The notes: a model not told the origin generated them from the sequence alone. 64,000 bases of DNA from CAJXNP01 sp050305935 (GCA_050305935.1 JBNLGG010000007.1:45137-109136); one strand, 5' to 3'; counted from the stretch's first letter, positions 9,082 through 18,070 are shown. Made by a program: numbers and translations.

Positions 9082-9553
9082 TTACTTCTTTTTAACATTT
9101 GAAATTTGCAACAAAACACAAAAATCGTTGTAAACGTCCCAATTAATTTTTTGTTAAAAAAAATTTAAAAAAAGTTCTTGCTAAAATGTAAGTACATAAA
9201 AATGAGTAACTTATCCACAAAAGCAATGGTTTAAATTTATTTTGTAACCAATTGATTAGCAATTTGTTGTAATGTTTTTTATTTATTTTGTGGATAACTT
9301 ATCGTTTTTGTGGATAACTTTTTTTCACTTAACAATTTCATAATTTTGTTTATGGTCATATCGACACTAAGTGAAATTTTTAACAGACTGATTAATTTAG
9401 TCACGTACATATTCAAAGATTTTCTTACACGCTCGACTACCTTAAAAAAAAGGTACTGCTCACCTCCAAAATTACCATTCATATAATATTTAGTCGTCCC
9501 ATTAATAATCGGTGTTATGTCATTCCCAATCTTATTAAATTAGACCCTGGCTG
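9082..9553 (+). other. AT-rich intergenic region with DnaA-box cluster
   Basis: This 472-base gap holds no convincing gene. Its left part is an A/T tract (about 9141-9180), and three perfect TTATCCACA boxes follow. The right part (9330-9553) contains only low-complexity AT-rich sequence upstream of a thioredoxin-like gene. Confidence 0.7.
9211..9317. promoter_or_regulatory. Cluster of three perfect DnaA boxes
   Basis: TTATCCACA occurs on the + strand at 9211-9219 and on the - strand at 9289-9297 and 9309-9317, the last two 20 bases apart in tandem. All three are exact matches to the DnaA-box consensus. By chance about one such 9-mer is expected in 64 kb on both strands, so three in 107 bases is notable. 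The neighbours (ClC channel, thioredoxin-like genes) give no hint. It may be an origin-like, titrating or regulatory DnaA site. Confidence 0.6.
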
Positions 9554-10045
9554 ATGAATTTTAACATGAAGAGGTTTATACCTATCATCCCCTCTACTAT
9601 TTTATTTGTTGTGGCATCTTTTGCCCAGGAAGTAAAGGTCATTAAATACCCGGAACTACTAACAATGATGGAGGAAGATCATTCGGATAAATTAATCATC
9701 TATAATTTTTGGGCCACTTGGTGCGCTCCGTGTGTCAAAGAAATGCCCCATTTTGATAAGGCAAACAGTGAAGATAACGTGAAAGTAAAGTTTGTCTCAT
9801 TCGATGACATTAATAAAATGGAAGACCGGGTTATTCCCTTCCTAAAGCGAAAAGGTATCCAATCCGAAGTTTTCTTGCTGGATGAAACCGACTATAATGA
9901 ATTCATAGACAAAATCGACAAGCGATGGTCTGGAGCTATTCCTGCTACCATCGTGTTCAACAATAACACGGGTGAAAAACTCTTTTTTGAAAAGGAATTT
10001 TCGGAAGATGAATTGAAAACTTTAATTAGAAACCAACTCAATTAA
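9554..10045 (+). CDS. Exported thioredoxin-fold protein (TlpA-like)
   Basis: This 163-residue protein has a signal peptide (FIPIIPSTILFVVASFAQ, cut after about residue 24) and a thioredoxin domain with active site FWATWCAPC at about 56-64. The cis-proline appears in AIPATIVFN. It resembles TlpA/ResA-type periplasmic thiol-disulfide reductases. The start could also be the second ATG at 9566 (MKRFIP), which still leaves an intact signal peptide. The next gene starts 4 bases after the stop and is also an exported thioredoxin-fold protein, so the two form an operon. Redox partners are not visible. Confidence 0.88.
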   Translation: MNFNMKRFIPIIPSTILFVVASFAQEVKVIKYPELLTMMEEDHSDKLIIYNFWATWCAPCVKEMPHFDKANSEDNVKVKFVSFDDINKMEDRVIPFLKRKGIQSEVFLLDETDYNEFIDKIDKRWSGAIPATIVFNNNTGEKLFFEKEFSEDELKTLIRNQLN

Positions 10046-10049
10046 CAAA

Positions 10050-10655
10050 ATGAAACTGACATACACATTATTAGGAGTGTTCACGCTATTGTTGTTTCTA
10101 AACAATACGGTGAACACCTCGGAGTTGAAAGTAGGTGACAAAGCACCGGACTTTTCCCTCAAGAATGTTGATGGGAAATTGGTATCACTTGATCAATACA
10201 AAGATGCAAAAGGATACATCGTTATTTTTACCTGCAATACCTGCCCATACGCGATTGCCTATGAAGACCGGATAATCGAATTGCACAATAAGTTTGCGTC
10301 AAAAGGATACCCGGTAGTGGCTATTAATCCAAATGACCCAAATGTCCAACCGGGAGATTCCTTTGATAAAATGAAAGCCCGGGCCAAGAAAAAAAACTTT
10401 CCCTTTGCCTATTTGATGGATGAAACGCAGGAAACCACCCTGGCCTATGGAGCAACGAGAACTCCCCATGTTTTTATTTTGGATAAAGCATTGACAGTTA
10501 AATATATCGGAGCAATTGATAACAACCACACTGATGCAAGTGCAGCGGATAAGAAATATGTGGAGGATGCTATCGAAGCAATGATCGATAGTAAAAACCC
10601 GGATCCTGATTTCACCAAAGCAATTGGCTGTACTATTAAGTGGAAAAAAAGCTAA
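10050..10655 (+). CDS. Exported AhpC/TSA-type thioredoxin-family protein
   Basis: The 201-residue protein has a signal peptide (about residues 1-23) and then a peroxiredoxin/thioredoxin-like domain starting LKVGDKAPDFSLKNVDGK. The redox motif is FTCNTCPYA, a CxxC with proline after it, typical of the subgroup annotated as thioredoxin family/redoxin in Bacteroidota. TRTPHVFILD carries the cis-proline. The C-terminal CTIKWK is also characteristic of this subgroup. It follows the TlpA-like gene by 4 bases and probably acts with it in envelope redox chemistry. Its 3' end overlaps the LETM1-related gene by 4 bases on the other strand. Confidence 0.88.
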   Translation: MKLTYTLLGVFTLLLFLNNTVNTSELKVGDKAPDFSLKNVDGKLVSLDQYKDAKGYIVIFTCNTCPYAIAYEDRIIELHNKFASKGYPVVAINPNDPNVQPGDSFDKMKARAKKKNFPFAYLMDETQETTLAYGATRTPHVFILDKALTVKYIGAIDNNHTDASAADKKYVEDAIEAMIDSKNPDPDFTKAIGCTIKWKKS

Positions 10656-11941
10656 TCGTCCTCCGAGAAAGCACTCGGAAATGCACCGGGAGGCAACATT
10701 TTTAATAGGATCGGCAAGGTGATAAAGGTAAATGGAAGCGCAATTATGACGAATGTGGGAATCGTCTTCAGCACATCGATTAATTGCGTTTTTACTTTTA
10801 TTTTTTCCTCATCGGTAAGTTCATGCTTGGTGGCTTTCCTGAGAAGCATCATTAGCTCTTTGCTTTCTTTCAGTTCTTTTTCTACCGCTTTTTTGTTTTT
10901 AACCAGCAACTTCCCTACCCGACTTGCGAATTGATCACGGACAATTTGGAAATTGTGCTTTGACTGTAAAAAGTGAACCTGTTCCCAATTGGTAATGACA
11001 AACGATTCAATCGCTAGCAGGCTGCTTTCCAGCTCTTCTTCAGTAAAATGTAGTTTCTTCGCCAGTTTATTCAGATAGTCCTTTTCCATCTCCTTTACTT
11101 CCTTGTCAGACCAGATGGTAAGCATGGCCAGCTCTAGCAAGTATTTTCGCATCAACCAACTATCAACGTGCGGAAAGTCAATGTCGTCAATTTTGATCCT
11201 GGTAGTAAGGTATTCCCTGGCCTCTTTCTCGGCTGAAGGTGAAAGGCCTGCAGATTGGAGAAAGAATTTATACAGTTTTTTTTCTTCGTAGCCAATAGCC
11301 TGATCAGCCTGTGACGCAGAAGCAATGATTTTCAAAATCGCCAGACGCAGCTTTTCCTGCTGGATTTCAAAATCGTCCAGGGTAATAAGACCATCTTTTT
11401 TTTGCAGCCAAAGCCCGTAGAAATACACGTCCAAAAACAACAAGCTATTGTAGAAAAACCCAGCCCAAAAATTGCGTTTCAACCCCGATTTTACCCTAAC
11501 CCGGCTTTGAATTAAATCCTCGGCGATCAGAATCTCATTTTTCCTTTTTCCGAAAAGTGTCTTTTCCTTGATATTGATCTGTGGATGGGTAACCTGGTAA
11601 TACTCTACCAGCTCTTTTACCGAATCATATACAAGGTCCTTGATATTGTTCTGATAGCCGGATTCGCGCAAGAGGTAGGAATTATGGATAAAGCTGTCGA
11701 ATAAAATAAAGGAAAGTTTTTCCCGTTCATTCCAATATTTCATTTTGACATTATAATTTCCGGCGGGCTGTAAAGGATGGCCGTACATTAATCCGGTTGG
11801 CTGGATAAGACGATAAAAATTTTTATCAAAGTCCTTTTCCACCCTGGAAGCAAATGGCTGCTCACCATATTTCAATTTCAAAATTACGCCTTCCAAAAAA
11901 TCGGCATAACTTCTAATCCACCCTTTATTCTTGGGCCTCAT
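10652..11941 (-). CDS. LETM1-related biofilm-associated protein
   Basis: The 429-residue protein matches the Bacteroidota family named LETM1-related biofilm-associated protein. The C-terminal part (about 365-425) has LMMLLRKATKHELTDEEK followed by a hydrophobic helix TIPTFVIIALPFTFITLPILL and KMLPPGAFPSAF, the LETM1-like core. The middle (about 190-330) is helical and resembles TerB-like modules (LAILKIIASASQADQAIGYEE; LAMLTIWSDKEVKEMEKDYL). Mitochondrial LETM1 is tied to cation exchange; the bacterial role is unproven and the biofilm link comes only from the family name. It is convergent with the redoxin gene, with a 4-base overlap. Confidence 0.85.
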   Translation of the reverse strand: MRPKNKGWIRSYADFLEGVILKLKYGEQPFASRVEKDFDKNFYRLIQPTGLMYGHPLQPAGNYNVKMKYWNEREKLSFILFDSFIHNSYLLRESGYQNNIKDLVYDSVKELVEYYQVTHPQINIKEKTLFGKRKNEILIAEDLIQSRVRVKSGLKRNFWAGFFYNSLLFLDVYFYGLWLQKKDGLITLDDFEIQQEKLRLAILKIIASASQADQAIGYEEKKLYKFFLQSAGLSPSAEKEAREYLTTRIKIDDIDFPHVDSWLMRKYLLELAMLTIWSDKEVKEMEKDYLNKLAKKLHFTEEELESSLLAIESFVITNWEQVHFLQSKHNFQIVRDQFASRVGKLLVKNKKAVEKELKESKELMMLLRKATKHELTDEEKIKVKTQLIDVLKTIPTFVIIALPFTFITLPILLKMLPPGAFPSAFSEDD

Positions 11942-12203
11942 ATGTCTTTCTTTTAAGCAATATATTCTTTGGATAATTTACACAATAAATAAGGAATTTA
12001 TCTTGTATTTGCCATTGTATGGGTCTCAATTTATCACAATGGACAATAAAATCGTGCCAGGCTCTATTCTGCCATGCGGTTTAACAAGGTTGCATCACAA
12101 ATTGTCCTCGTAAGGGTCTTGTTAAAAATAGCTGTTATGATAAAAAAATCGATAGGGAAGTTTTGGGGGTTGGGGTTAGGTTTGGTTGGTTATTTCGGGG
12201 CGA

Positions 12204-12632
12204 CTAAACCTTCAGCTTGAAGGCTTCTTTAGTCTGTCTTTTTACTATTTCGTGCTGATGTGAATTATGAATCGCCAGGGAAGGGAGATATGCCTCACTT
12301 TCAGCCAGCATCTTGCTGTGTTTCAATTTCTTCATTAACAGTTTAAGAGGAGTTAAAATCTTGCTGATACTTTCCACCAGATCGACATCCTTTTTAATTT
12401 CCGGGACATCCACATTTTTGGGCACCAGTTCAGGGGACTCCTTGGCCAATTTCAGGCATTCGTGAACAAAATGAATAGTGTTTGATTTCATCTTAGGAAG
12501 TGACGCTCTTTCTTCCGGGCTTAAGACTACTAACTCAGGGAGCTTCCTGTTAATAAAATCAATGGCTCCTAATATTTCCTTTACATCTTCCTCTGGGATT
12601 TGTGTGCTGATTAAATTACTGTATGCAACCAT
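12204..12632 (-). CDS. Conserved hypothetical protein (142 residues)
   Basis: I recognise this only as a type of small all-helical protein often found in Bacteroidota. Features are VVLSPEERASLPKMKSNTIHFVHECLKLAKESPELVP in the middle, an acidic VPEIKKDVDLVE segment, and a C-terminal helix with SEAYLPSLAIHNSHQHEIVKR. There is no signal peptide or membrane segment. In related proteins the last part reads as an array of helices ending in a stretch such as GSEAY.AAL.YY, suggesting a structural or binding role, but no function is known. It stands alone between AT-rich gaps. Confidence 0.68.
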   Translation of the reverse strand: MVAYSNLISTQIPEEDVKEILGAIDFINRKLPELVVLSPEERASLPKMKSNTIHFVHECLKLAKESPELVPKNVDVPEIKKDVDLVESISKILTPLKLLMKKLKHSKMLAESEAYLPSLAIHNSHQHEIVKRQTKEAFKLKV

Positions 12633-12740
12633 AATAGTATTTTTTTTTGTTTCAAAAAGGAGGAGACAAAATTTACTATATCTCTTTATTATAAACAGAA
12701 AAATTTACCCCACTGGTTTCAGCATGTAAGGAATATTCTT

Positions 12741-13643
12741 TTATTTTTTTAACTTTTTTCGATTTATGAGAATAATACCCGTGATGATAATAGTCAATCC
12801 TACTATATGCTGAAATTTAATCGTCTCATTGTCAATAATTCCCCAAAAAATTGCAAATATTGGAATCAAATAGGTAACACTGCTGGAGAAGACCGCCGAG
12901 CTGATCTTTACCATCGTGTTAAATAGGAAGAGAGCTACTCCCGTACCTGCCATACCAAGCACCGCCACAGAGAGCAAAGACCACCAGATTTCACCCTCCC
13001 AATGCAGCCCGGTAAAAGGTGTAAATACCAAAAGGAAAACGAGAGCCAGTGGCATCACCATGCAAATAGATATGACAGTGATCTGTGTGGATTTTACTCT
13101 CAACAATTTATGCTTGATAAGGTTTAGATTGATTCCATACATCAAGGTGGCCAGTATCACAAAAAAAGAGTAGAAATTGATAGAGGTAAGTTGATCGAAT
13201 GAAAACCCGGCGATCAGGATAAATGAGCCAACCAATCCCAACGCCACCCCGAAAAATGAATTCCTCTCTACTTTTTGCCTAAAAAACAAAGCCCCGACGA
13301 CTAGCACCATCGTAGGAGTCAGGGAGTTTAACAATCCGGCCACCGAACTATTAATTCTGGTTTGAGCAAGGGCAAATAGAATAGCCGGAACAAATGACCC
13401 GGTTAATCCCACAAAAAAAAGGTATTTAATCTCCTCCTTTTTTAAACCTTTGAGGTTTTTGAAAATAAATGGCAGTAAAAAGAGCGAGGCAAAAATAACC
13501 CTTAAGGCTCCCACCATAGGTGCTGTGAAGCCCAACAAGCTTTTCTTAATCAGAATAAATGAACTCCCCCAGACAATGGAAAGTGTAACAAGCAAAATCC
13601 AGGCAAGAAGATCGTCATTCCTGCTTTCGGGATTTTCGCTCAT
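12741..13643 (-). CDS. EamA-family (DMT) transporter
   Basis: This 300-residue inner-membrane protein has about ten hydrophobic segments arranged as two EamA repeats. The first starts LLVTLSIVWGSSFILIKKSL, and GLLNSLTPTMVLVVGALFF is the typical end of repeat one. The second repeat ends SSVTYLIPIFAIFWGIIDNE and IIITGIILINRKKLKK. The family exports metabolites or amino acids; the substrate cannot be predicted. Its start overlaps the dusB stop by 4 bases (ATGA-type), so the two are translationally coupled, though a functional link is not obvious. Confidence 0.9.
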   Translation of the reverse strand: MSENPESRNDDLLAWILLVTLSIVWGSSFILIKKSLLGFTAPMVGALRVIFASLFLLPFIFKNLKGLKKEEIKYLFFVGLTGSFVPAILFALAQTRINSSVAGLLNSLTPTMVLVVGALFFRQKVERNSFFGVALGLVGSFILIAGFSFDQLTSINFYSFFVILATLMYGINLNLIKHKLLRVKSTQITVISICMVMPLALVFLLVFTPFTGLHWEGEIWWSLLSVAVLGMAGTGVALFLFNTMVKISSAVFSSSVTYLIPIFAIFWGIIDNETIKFQHIVGLTIIITGIILINRKKLKK

Positions 13644-14638
13644 ACCGGGATTATTTTGGCATTTTCAAACTCTCGACTAATTTCGTCCAGCGTCTCCATC
13701 ACCTCCTCGTAGGATTCTGTTTCGACTAATTTTGTTCGGTAGGATTTAAAGTTGGGTAATCCTTTGAAATAATTGGTGTAATGCCTCCTCATCTCAAACA
13801 AGCCCTTGCGCTCACCCTTCCATTCCACAGAAAAGTTCAGATGTTTTTTGGCCACATTGACCCTTTCCTTGATGTCGGGAGGAGATAAATTTTCACCTGT
13901 CTTAAAAAAATGTTTGATCTCATTAAATATCCAGGGGTAGCCAATGCTGGCCCGGCCAATCATAATGCCGTCGACCCCAAAAGTGTTCCTGTATTCCAAT
14001 GCCTTTTCTGCAGAATCGATATCACCATTCCCAAATATTGGAATATGGATGTCCTGGTGATTTTTCACTTCGGCAATGTATGACCAGTCAGCGCTACCCT
14101 TGTACATTTGCTGGCGCGTACGACCGTGAATAGTTAACGCCTGGATACCCACATCCTGAAGCCTTTTTGCCACCTCAATGATCTTTATGTTTTTTTCATC
14201 CCAGCCCAACCTGGTTTTTACTGTCACTGGTTTATTGACCCGCTTGACGATTTCGTCTGTCATCGCCTGCATCTTGGGAAGGTCTAGCAAGATCCCGGCT
14301 CCAGCGCCTTTGCAAGCCACCTTTTTTACCGGGCAACCATAGTTGATATCTATGATCTCGGGGTTGGCTTCCTCAGCAATGGACGCCGCTTCGCGCATCG
14401 ATTCTATTTTATCCCCAAAAATCTGAATGCCAATAGGCCGCTCGTAGTCATAGATGTCCAGTTTCTGAACACTCTTATCAGCATCCCTGATCAGACCCTC
14501 CGCCGAGATAAATTCTGTGAACATCAGGTCAGCACCATTTTCCTTGCAAACAGCACGAAAAGGCGGATCACTCACATCTTCCATCGGGGCAAGTAACAGG
14601 GGAAACTCACCTAACTCTACATTTCCAATCTTAACCAC
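13640..14638 (-). CDS. dusB: tRNA-dihydrouridine synthase
   Basis: The 332-residue flavoenzyme reduces uridine to dihydrouridine in tRNA. Family signatures are LLLAPMEDVSDPPFRAVCKENGADLMFTEFI, IDINYGCPVKKVACKGAGAGIL with the catalytic cysteine, VTVKTRLGW, LTIHGRTRQQMYKG and the FMN loop PIFGNGDIDSAEKA...GVDGIMIGRASIGYPW. The GAGAGILLD form and the length fit DusB. It is the first gene of a two-gene minus-strand unit with the EamA exporter and is divergent from the CPBP protease gene across only 33 bases. Confidence 0.93.
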   Translation of the reverse strand: MVKIGNVELGEFPLLLAPMEDVSDPPFRAVCKENGADLMFTEFISAEGLIRDADKSVQKLDIYDYERPIGIQIFGDKIESMREAASIAEEANPEIIDINYGCPVKKVACKGAGAGILLDLPKMQAMTDEIVKRVNKPVTVKTRLGWDEKNIKIIEVAKRLQDVGIQALTIHGRTRQQMYKGSADWSYIAEVKNHQDIHIPIFGNGDIDSAEKALEYRNTFGVDGIMIGRASIGYPWIFNEIKHFFKTGENLSPPDIKERVNVAKKHLNFSVEWKGERKGLFEMRRHYTNYFKGLPNFKSYRTKLVETESYEEVMETLDEISREFENAKIIPV

Positions 14639-14671
14639 GTTTCAAAATTTTGACGTAAATTTAGCGCAATT

Positions 14672-15634
14672 ATGGAAAATATTAATGCCGAAAGACTGGT
14701 AGCGCACCACCGCAACCCATTTTTGTCGCTTTTTGTCTTCATTCTTCTATTTGTCGGGTCGCTTATAGTAGGTTCAGGAATTGCGCAACTGTTTATGAGC
14801 ATTACCACGGGAATCAACCAGCATGACCTTCTACTTCCAGGCGCAGCCATTGATTTGTCCCTTCAGGAAAAATACTCCATTCTCATAAATCAGGGGCTTA
14901 TTTCCTTAATCACCTTCCTTCTTCCACCAGTGCTTTTTTTTACTTTGTACAATAAATGCCAAATCAAGGATTTGATTTCGACGAATTATCAGGATGCAAA
15001 ACCCTATCTCGTGGGAGGGCTGATATTGCTAAGTTTTTTTGTGGTAAATTCTTTTTTCATTGATCTTAATGAAAGTATGAAATTACCAGAGTCGATGGCT
15101 ACTCTTGAAAAAGCTATCCGCGACTTGGAAGATCAGCTAAAAACTCTGACCAAGATATTGACATCTTTTGAAACTCCTACATACTTCCTTGTTTCGATAG
15201 TGGTGGTGGCTGTGCTACCTGCCATAGGAGAGGAATTAATATTCAGGGGCTTGCTGCAAAATATTTTCAGGCAGATTTTCCGCAACTACCACGTTGCTAT
15301 CTGGGTAGCTGCCTTTATTTTCAGCGCCATTCATTTCCAGTTTTATGGATTTCTGCCACGTATGTTATTGGGGGCATTATTCGGTTACCTATATGTGTGG
15401 TCGGGCAATATCCTCCTGCCCATGCTGGCACATTTTTTAAACAATTTCCTTTCTCTCGCACTTTTATATGTGTACCAGTTAAACTTGACCGACGTAGACA
15501 TTGAATCCAGCGAAGCCCCACCTGTCTGGGTTATCGGTTTGTTTACCAGCATATTTATTTTTCTAATGTATTATTTCTACCGCTACTTTTCTGAATTGAA
15601 TCGAAAAAATGGGAAACTGGAAAAAGGTGTTTGA
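14672..15634 (+). CDS. CPBP-family intramembrane glutamic endopeptidase
   Basis: The 320-residue membrane protein has about eight hydrophobic segments and the CPBP/Abi (Rce1-like) motifs: GEELIFRGLLQ (about 188-198, catalytic glutamates), FSAIHFQF with the first conserved histidine and MLAHFLNNF with the second. Such enzymes cleave within membranes or process small peptides; the substrate is unknown. It is the first gene of a + strand run with overlaps into a DUF2007 gene and cdsA, so it may act in envelope upkeep. The start is the ATG at 14672. Confidence 0.9.
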   Translation: MENINAERLVAHHRNPFLSLFVFILLFVGSLIVGSGIAQLFMSITTGINQHDLLLPGAAIDLSLQEKYSILINQGLISLITFLLPPVLFFTLYNKCQIKDLISTNYQDAKPYLVGGLILLSFFVVNSFFIDLNESMKLPESMATLEKAIRDLEDQLKTLTKILTSFETPTYFLVSIVVVAVLPAIGEELIFRGLLQNIFRQIFRNYHVAIWVAAFIFSAIHFQFYGFLPRMLLGALFGYLYVWSGNILLPMLAHFLNNFLSLALLYVYQLNLTDVDIESSEAPPVWVIGLFTSIFIFLMYYFYRYFSELNRKNGKLEKGV

Positions 15635-15815
15635 CACAGAAATAATGCATAAGGCGGAAATCGTAAAAGGAGTATTGATGGAGCATGATATACCCGCCGT
15701 GATCATCGATAAGAAAGATTCCTACTATAAATTTGGGCATTACGAAGTAATGGTAGAGATTGAACATGTTTTAAATGCAATAAAGATCATTCAGGATGAA
15801 ATCCAATTTGGATAA
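15609..15815 (+). CDS. DUF2007 domain protein
   Basis: The 68-residue protein matches DUF2007 (putative signal-transducing protein): WKKVFDTEIMHKAEIVKGVLMEHDIPAVIIDKKDS followed by a YKFGHYEVMV strand and a terminal helix. The fold is a small ferredoxin-like alpha/beta unit. It is wedged between its neighbours, overlapping the CPBP gene by 26 bases and cdsA by 20 bases, which implies tight translational coupling. Role unknown. Confidence 0.82.
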   Translation: MGNWKKVFDTEIMHKAEIVKGVLMEHDIPAVIIDKKDSYYKFGHYEVMVEIEHVLNAIKIIQDEIQFG

Positions 15816-16626
15816 ACTAAGTAATCTGACACAAAGGATCATCGTGGGTCTGGCAGGGGTAGCTATTTTAATAACCGCAGTAGTTTTCAGCCAGTGGACC
15901 TATTTAATTCTCTTTTCCTTAATTACCGTATTGTCAATTCTTGAGTTCTATAAATTGACAGGGCTTGACGGAATGTTCCCGCTGAAATTCTGGGGAGCCT
16001 TATCTGCCATACTATTGGTAATTGTTTCCTTCCTGGTAGGCGCCCAACTGCTCGATCCAAAATACTATTACATAATACTTCCCGTTGCCACCAGCACCTT
16101 TTTTATTAAGCTTTACAGCAAGCGGGATTCAAAACCCTTTACCAGCATTGCCTTTACCTTCCTCGGGATTTTATACATAGGGGTTCCCTTTTCATTATTA
16201 AATATAATCGCCTTTCATTTTGGCAAATACAATTACCAAATTATCCTCGGTATGCTCCTGCTGATATGGGCCAGCGATACCGGCGCTTATTTTGCCGGAA
16301 CGAAATTCGGTAAGACCAAACTTTTTGAGAGGGTTTCACCAAAGAAATCCTGGGAGGGTTTTGTAGGTGGTGCCGTCCTCAACTTGGTGATTGCCTTGAT
16401 ATTGGCCCATTTTTTTGAAATACTTCCCACTTGGAAATGGATTGCCATTGGGATGATTACTGTTATCGGTGGTACTTACGGCGATTTAGTGGAATCCCTA
16501 TTCAAAAGAAGCATAGAAATCAAGGACTCCGGTCGCACACTTCCTGGTCACGGAGGTTTCCTTGATCGTTTCGATGGCCTGCTACTGGCTATTCCTTTCA
16601 TCATTGCATTCCTTAAACTTTTATAG
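15796..16626 (+). CDS. cdsA: Phosphatidate cytidylyltransferase
   Basis: This 276-residue integral membrane enzyme makes CDP-diacylglycerol from CTP and phosphatidate, the branch point of phospholipid synthesis. It has about seven to eight hydrophobic segments. The CdsA signature is at the C-terminal side: SPKKSWEGFVGG, then GDLVESLFKRSIEIKDSG and LPGHGGFLDRFDGLL. WASDTGAYFAGTKFGKTKLFE is also typical. It overlaps the DUF2007 gene by 20 bases. psd, which acts later in phosphatidylethanolamine synthesis, lies two genes downstream, so this cluster covers both ends of that branch. Confidence 0.95.
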   Translation: MKSNLDKLSNLTQRIIVGLAGVAILITAVVFSQWTYLILFSLITVLSILEFYKLTGLDGMFPLKFWGALSAILLVIVSFLVGAQLLDPKYYYIILPVATSTFFIKLYSKRDSKPFTSIAFTFLGILYIGVPFSLLNIIAFHFGKYNYQIILGMLLLIWASDTGAYFAGTKFGKTKLFERVSPKKSWEGFVGGAVLNLVIALILAHFFEILPTWKWIAIGMITVIGGTYGDLVESLFKRSIEIKDSGRTLPGHGGFLDRFDGLLLAIPFIIAFLKLL

Positions 16627-16716
16627 ATTTCGCAAATTGTATATCATTTTGATGACATAGATTAGATTATTCATAATATTTTGATCTGTATCACTTAAAG
16701 TCTCAAATTGCTTTCC

Positions 16717-16724
16717 TAATTTTG
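16717..16724 (+). promoter_or_regulatory. Possible -7 promoter element of the glutamate dehydrogenase gene
   Basis: TAATTTTG matches the Bacteroidota -7 consensus exactly, 32 bases before the ATG at 16757. No clear TTTG is seen at the -33 spacing, so support is partial. Confidence 0.35.
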
Positions 16725-16756
16725 AGCCGCTAAAAACAGCTATAAAAGGTAAGAAT

Positions 16757-18031
16757 ATGGCATACATAGAGCCCGCCCCCATAAAGGATAAAGAAAATCC
16801 TTTTGAATCAATGATGTCCCGTTTTAAGATAGCAGCCAGGCATTTGGGGTTGAACGACGAAGTATATAATGTATTGAAAAGCCCTGACAAGCAGGTAATA
16901 GTGAATTTGCCTATAACGATGGATGACGGTAGCATACAAGTATTTGAAGGGTATCGCGTAATCCACAACAATGTTTTGGGACCATCTAAAGGTGGTGTTC
17001 GCTTTGATGAAAATGTCAACCTTGACGAGGTGAAAGCACTAGCCGCCTGGATGACCTGGAAATGTGCCGTAGTGGAAATCCCCTTTGGCGGCGCTAAAGG
17101 TGGTGTCCGGTGTAATCCACGGCAAATGTCATCGGGCGAAATCGAACGATTAACCCGTTCGTATACGACCGCCATGTTAGATGTCTTTGGCCCCGATACA
17201 GATATCCCGGCACCGGACATGGGAACAAGCCAGAGGGAAATGGCCTGGCTGATGGATCAGTACTCGCGCAACAAAGGGGTGACATCGAACGGAGTTGTCA
17301 CAGGTAAACCCCTGGTTTTGGGTGGTTCATCCGGAAGAATAGAAGCTACCGGTCGGGGAGTCATGATCAGCACCATGGTCGCTATGGAAAAGCTTAAGAT
17401 CAATCCTTATCAATCCACATGCGTTGTACAGGGCTTCGGAAATGTGGGCTCATTTGCAGCCCAGCTACTTTTTGAAAGGGGTGTTAAAGTTGTAGCCATA
17501 AGTGATCTCAGTGGAGGATACTACAACAAAGACGGAATCGACATCGACAAGGCAATAATGTACCGAAATGAAAACCGCGGATCGCTAGAGGGATTTTCGG
17601 AGGCAGAAAAAATCGATGGAAATGAAATCCTTACCATGGACGTAGATGTACTGGTTCCGGCCGCACTGGAAGATGTTATTACCATGCATAATGCCGACCA
17701 GATCAAGGCTAAACTAATCGTGGAAGGAGCCAACGGTCCCACCTCTGCGAAAGCCGATGATATCATCACCGAAAAAGGAATCATGGTAGTCCCGGACATC
17801 CTCGCCAACGCTGGCGGTGTGACGGTTTCTTACTTTGAATGGGTACAAAACCGGCTGGGCTACAAGTGGACCAAAGAACGCGTAAACCGTCGCTCTGACC
17901 GGATCATGAAAAGCTCCTTTGACAATGTATACAAAACAGCTCTTAAATATAATGTGTCTATGAGGATAGCGGCCTACATTGTCGCTATCGACAGAGTAGC
18001 CCAAGCATACAGTTATCGAGGTGGTTTCTAA
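16757..18031 (+). CDS. Glu/Leu/Phe/Val family dehydrogenase, probably glutamate dehydrogenase
   Basis: The 424-residue enzyme is of the hexameric small-subunit type that interconverts glutamate and 2-oxoglutarate with NAD(P). The dimerisation/substrate domain has GYRVIHNNVLGPSKGGVRFD, ALAAWMTWKCAVVEIPFGGAKGG with the active-site lysines, and PAPDMGTSQREMAWLMD. The Rossmann domain shows VVQGFGNVGSFAAQ and the following strand ends AISD, consistent with NAD preference. The ILANAGGVTVSYFEWVQN block near the C-terminus is typical of GDH. There is a 130-base gap with a possible promoter before it, so it may be transcribed apart from cdsA. Confidence 0.93.
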   Translation: MAYIEPAPIKDKENPFESMMSRFKIAARHLGLNDEVYNVLKSPDKQVIVNLPITMDDGSIQVFEGYRVIHNNVLGPSKGGVRFDENVNLDEVKALAAWMTWKCAVVEIPFGGAKGGVRCNPRQMSSGEIERLTRSYTTAMLDVFGPDTDIPAPDMGTSQREMAWLMDQYSRNKGVTSNGVVTGKPLVLGGSSGRIEATGRGVMISTMVAMEKLKINPYQSTCVVQGFGNVGSFAAQLLFERGVKVVAISDLSGGYYNKDGIDIDKAIMYRNENRGSLEGFSEAEKIDGNEILTMDVDVLVPAALEDVITMHNADQIKAKLIVEGANGPTSAKADDIITEKGIMVVPDILANAGGVTVSYFEWVQNRLGYKWTKERVNRRSDRIMKSSFDNVYKTALKYNVSMRIAAYIVAIDRVAQAYSYRGGF

Positions 18032-18070
18032 AAAATTAATTAATTTTCCACCCTGAAAAAAAAATGCAGC

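Noticed and set aside
9279..9482. A minus-strand 67-codon frame in the 9.2-kb gap
   Set aside because: It covers two DnaA boxes in low-complexity sequence and has no recognisable features.
16621..17220. A 199-codon frame antisense to the glutamate dehydrogenase gene
   Set aside because: It is a shadow of the dehydrogenase frame with no family features.
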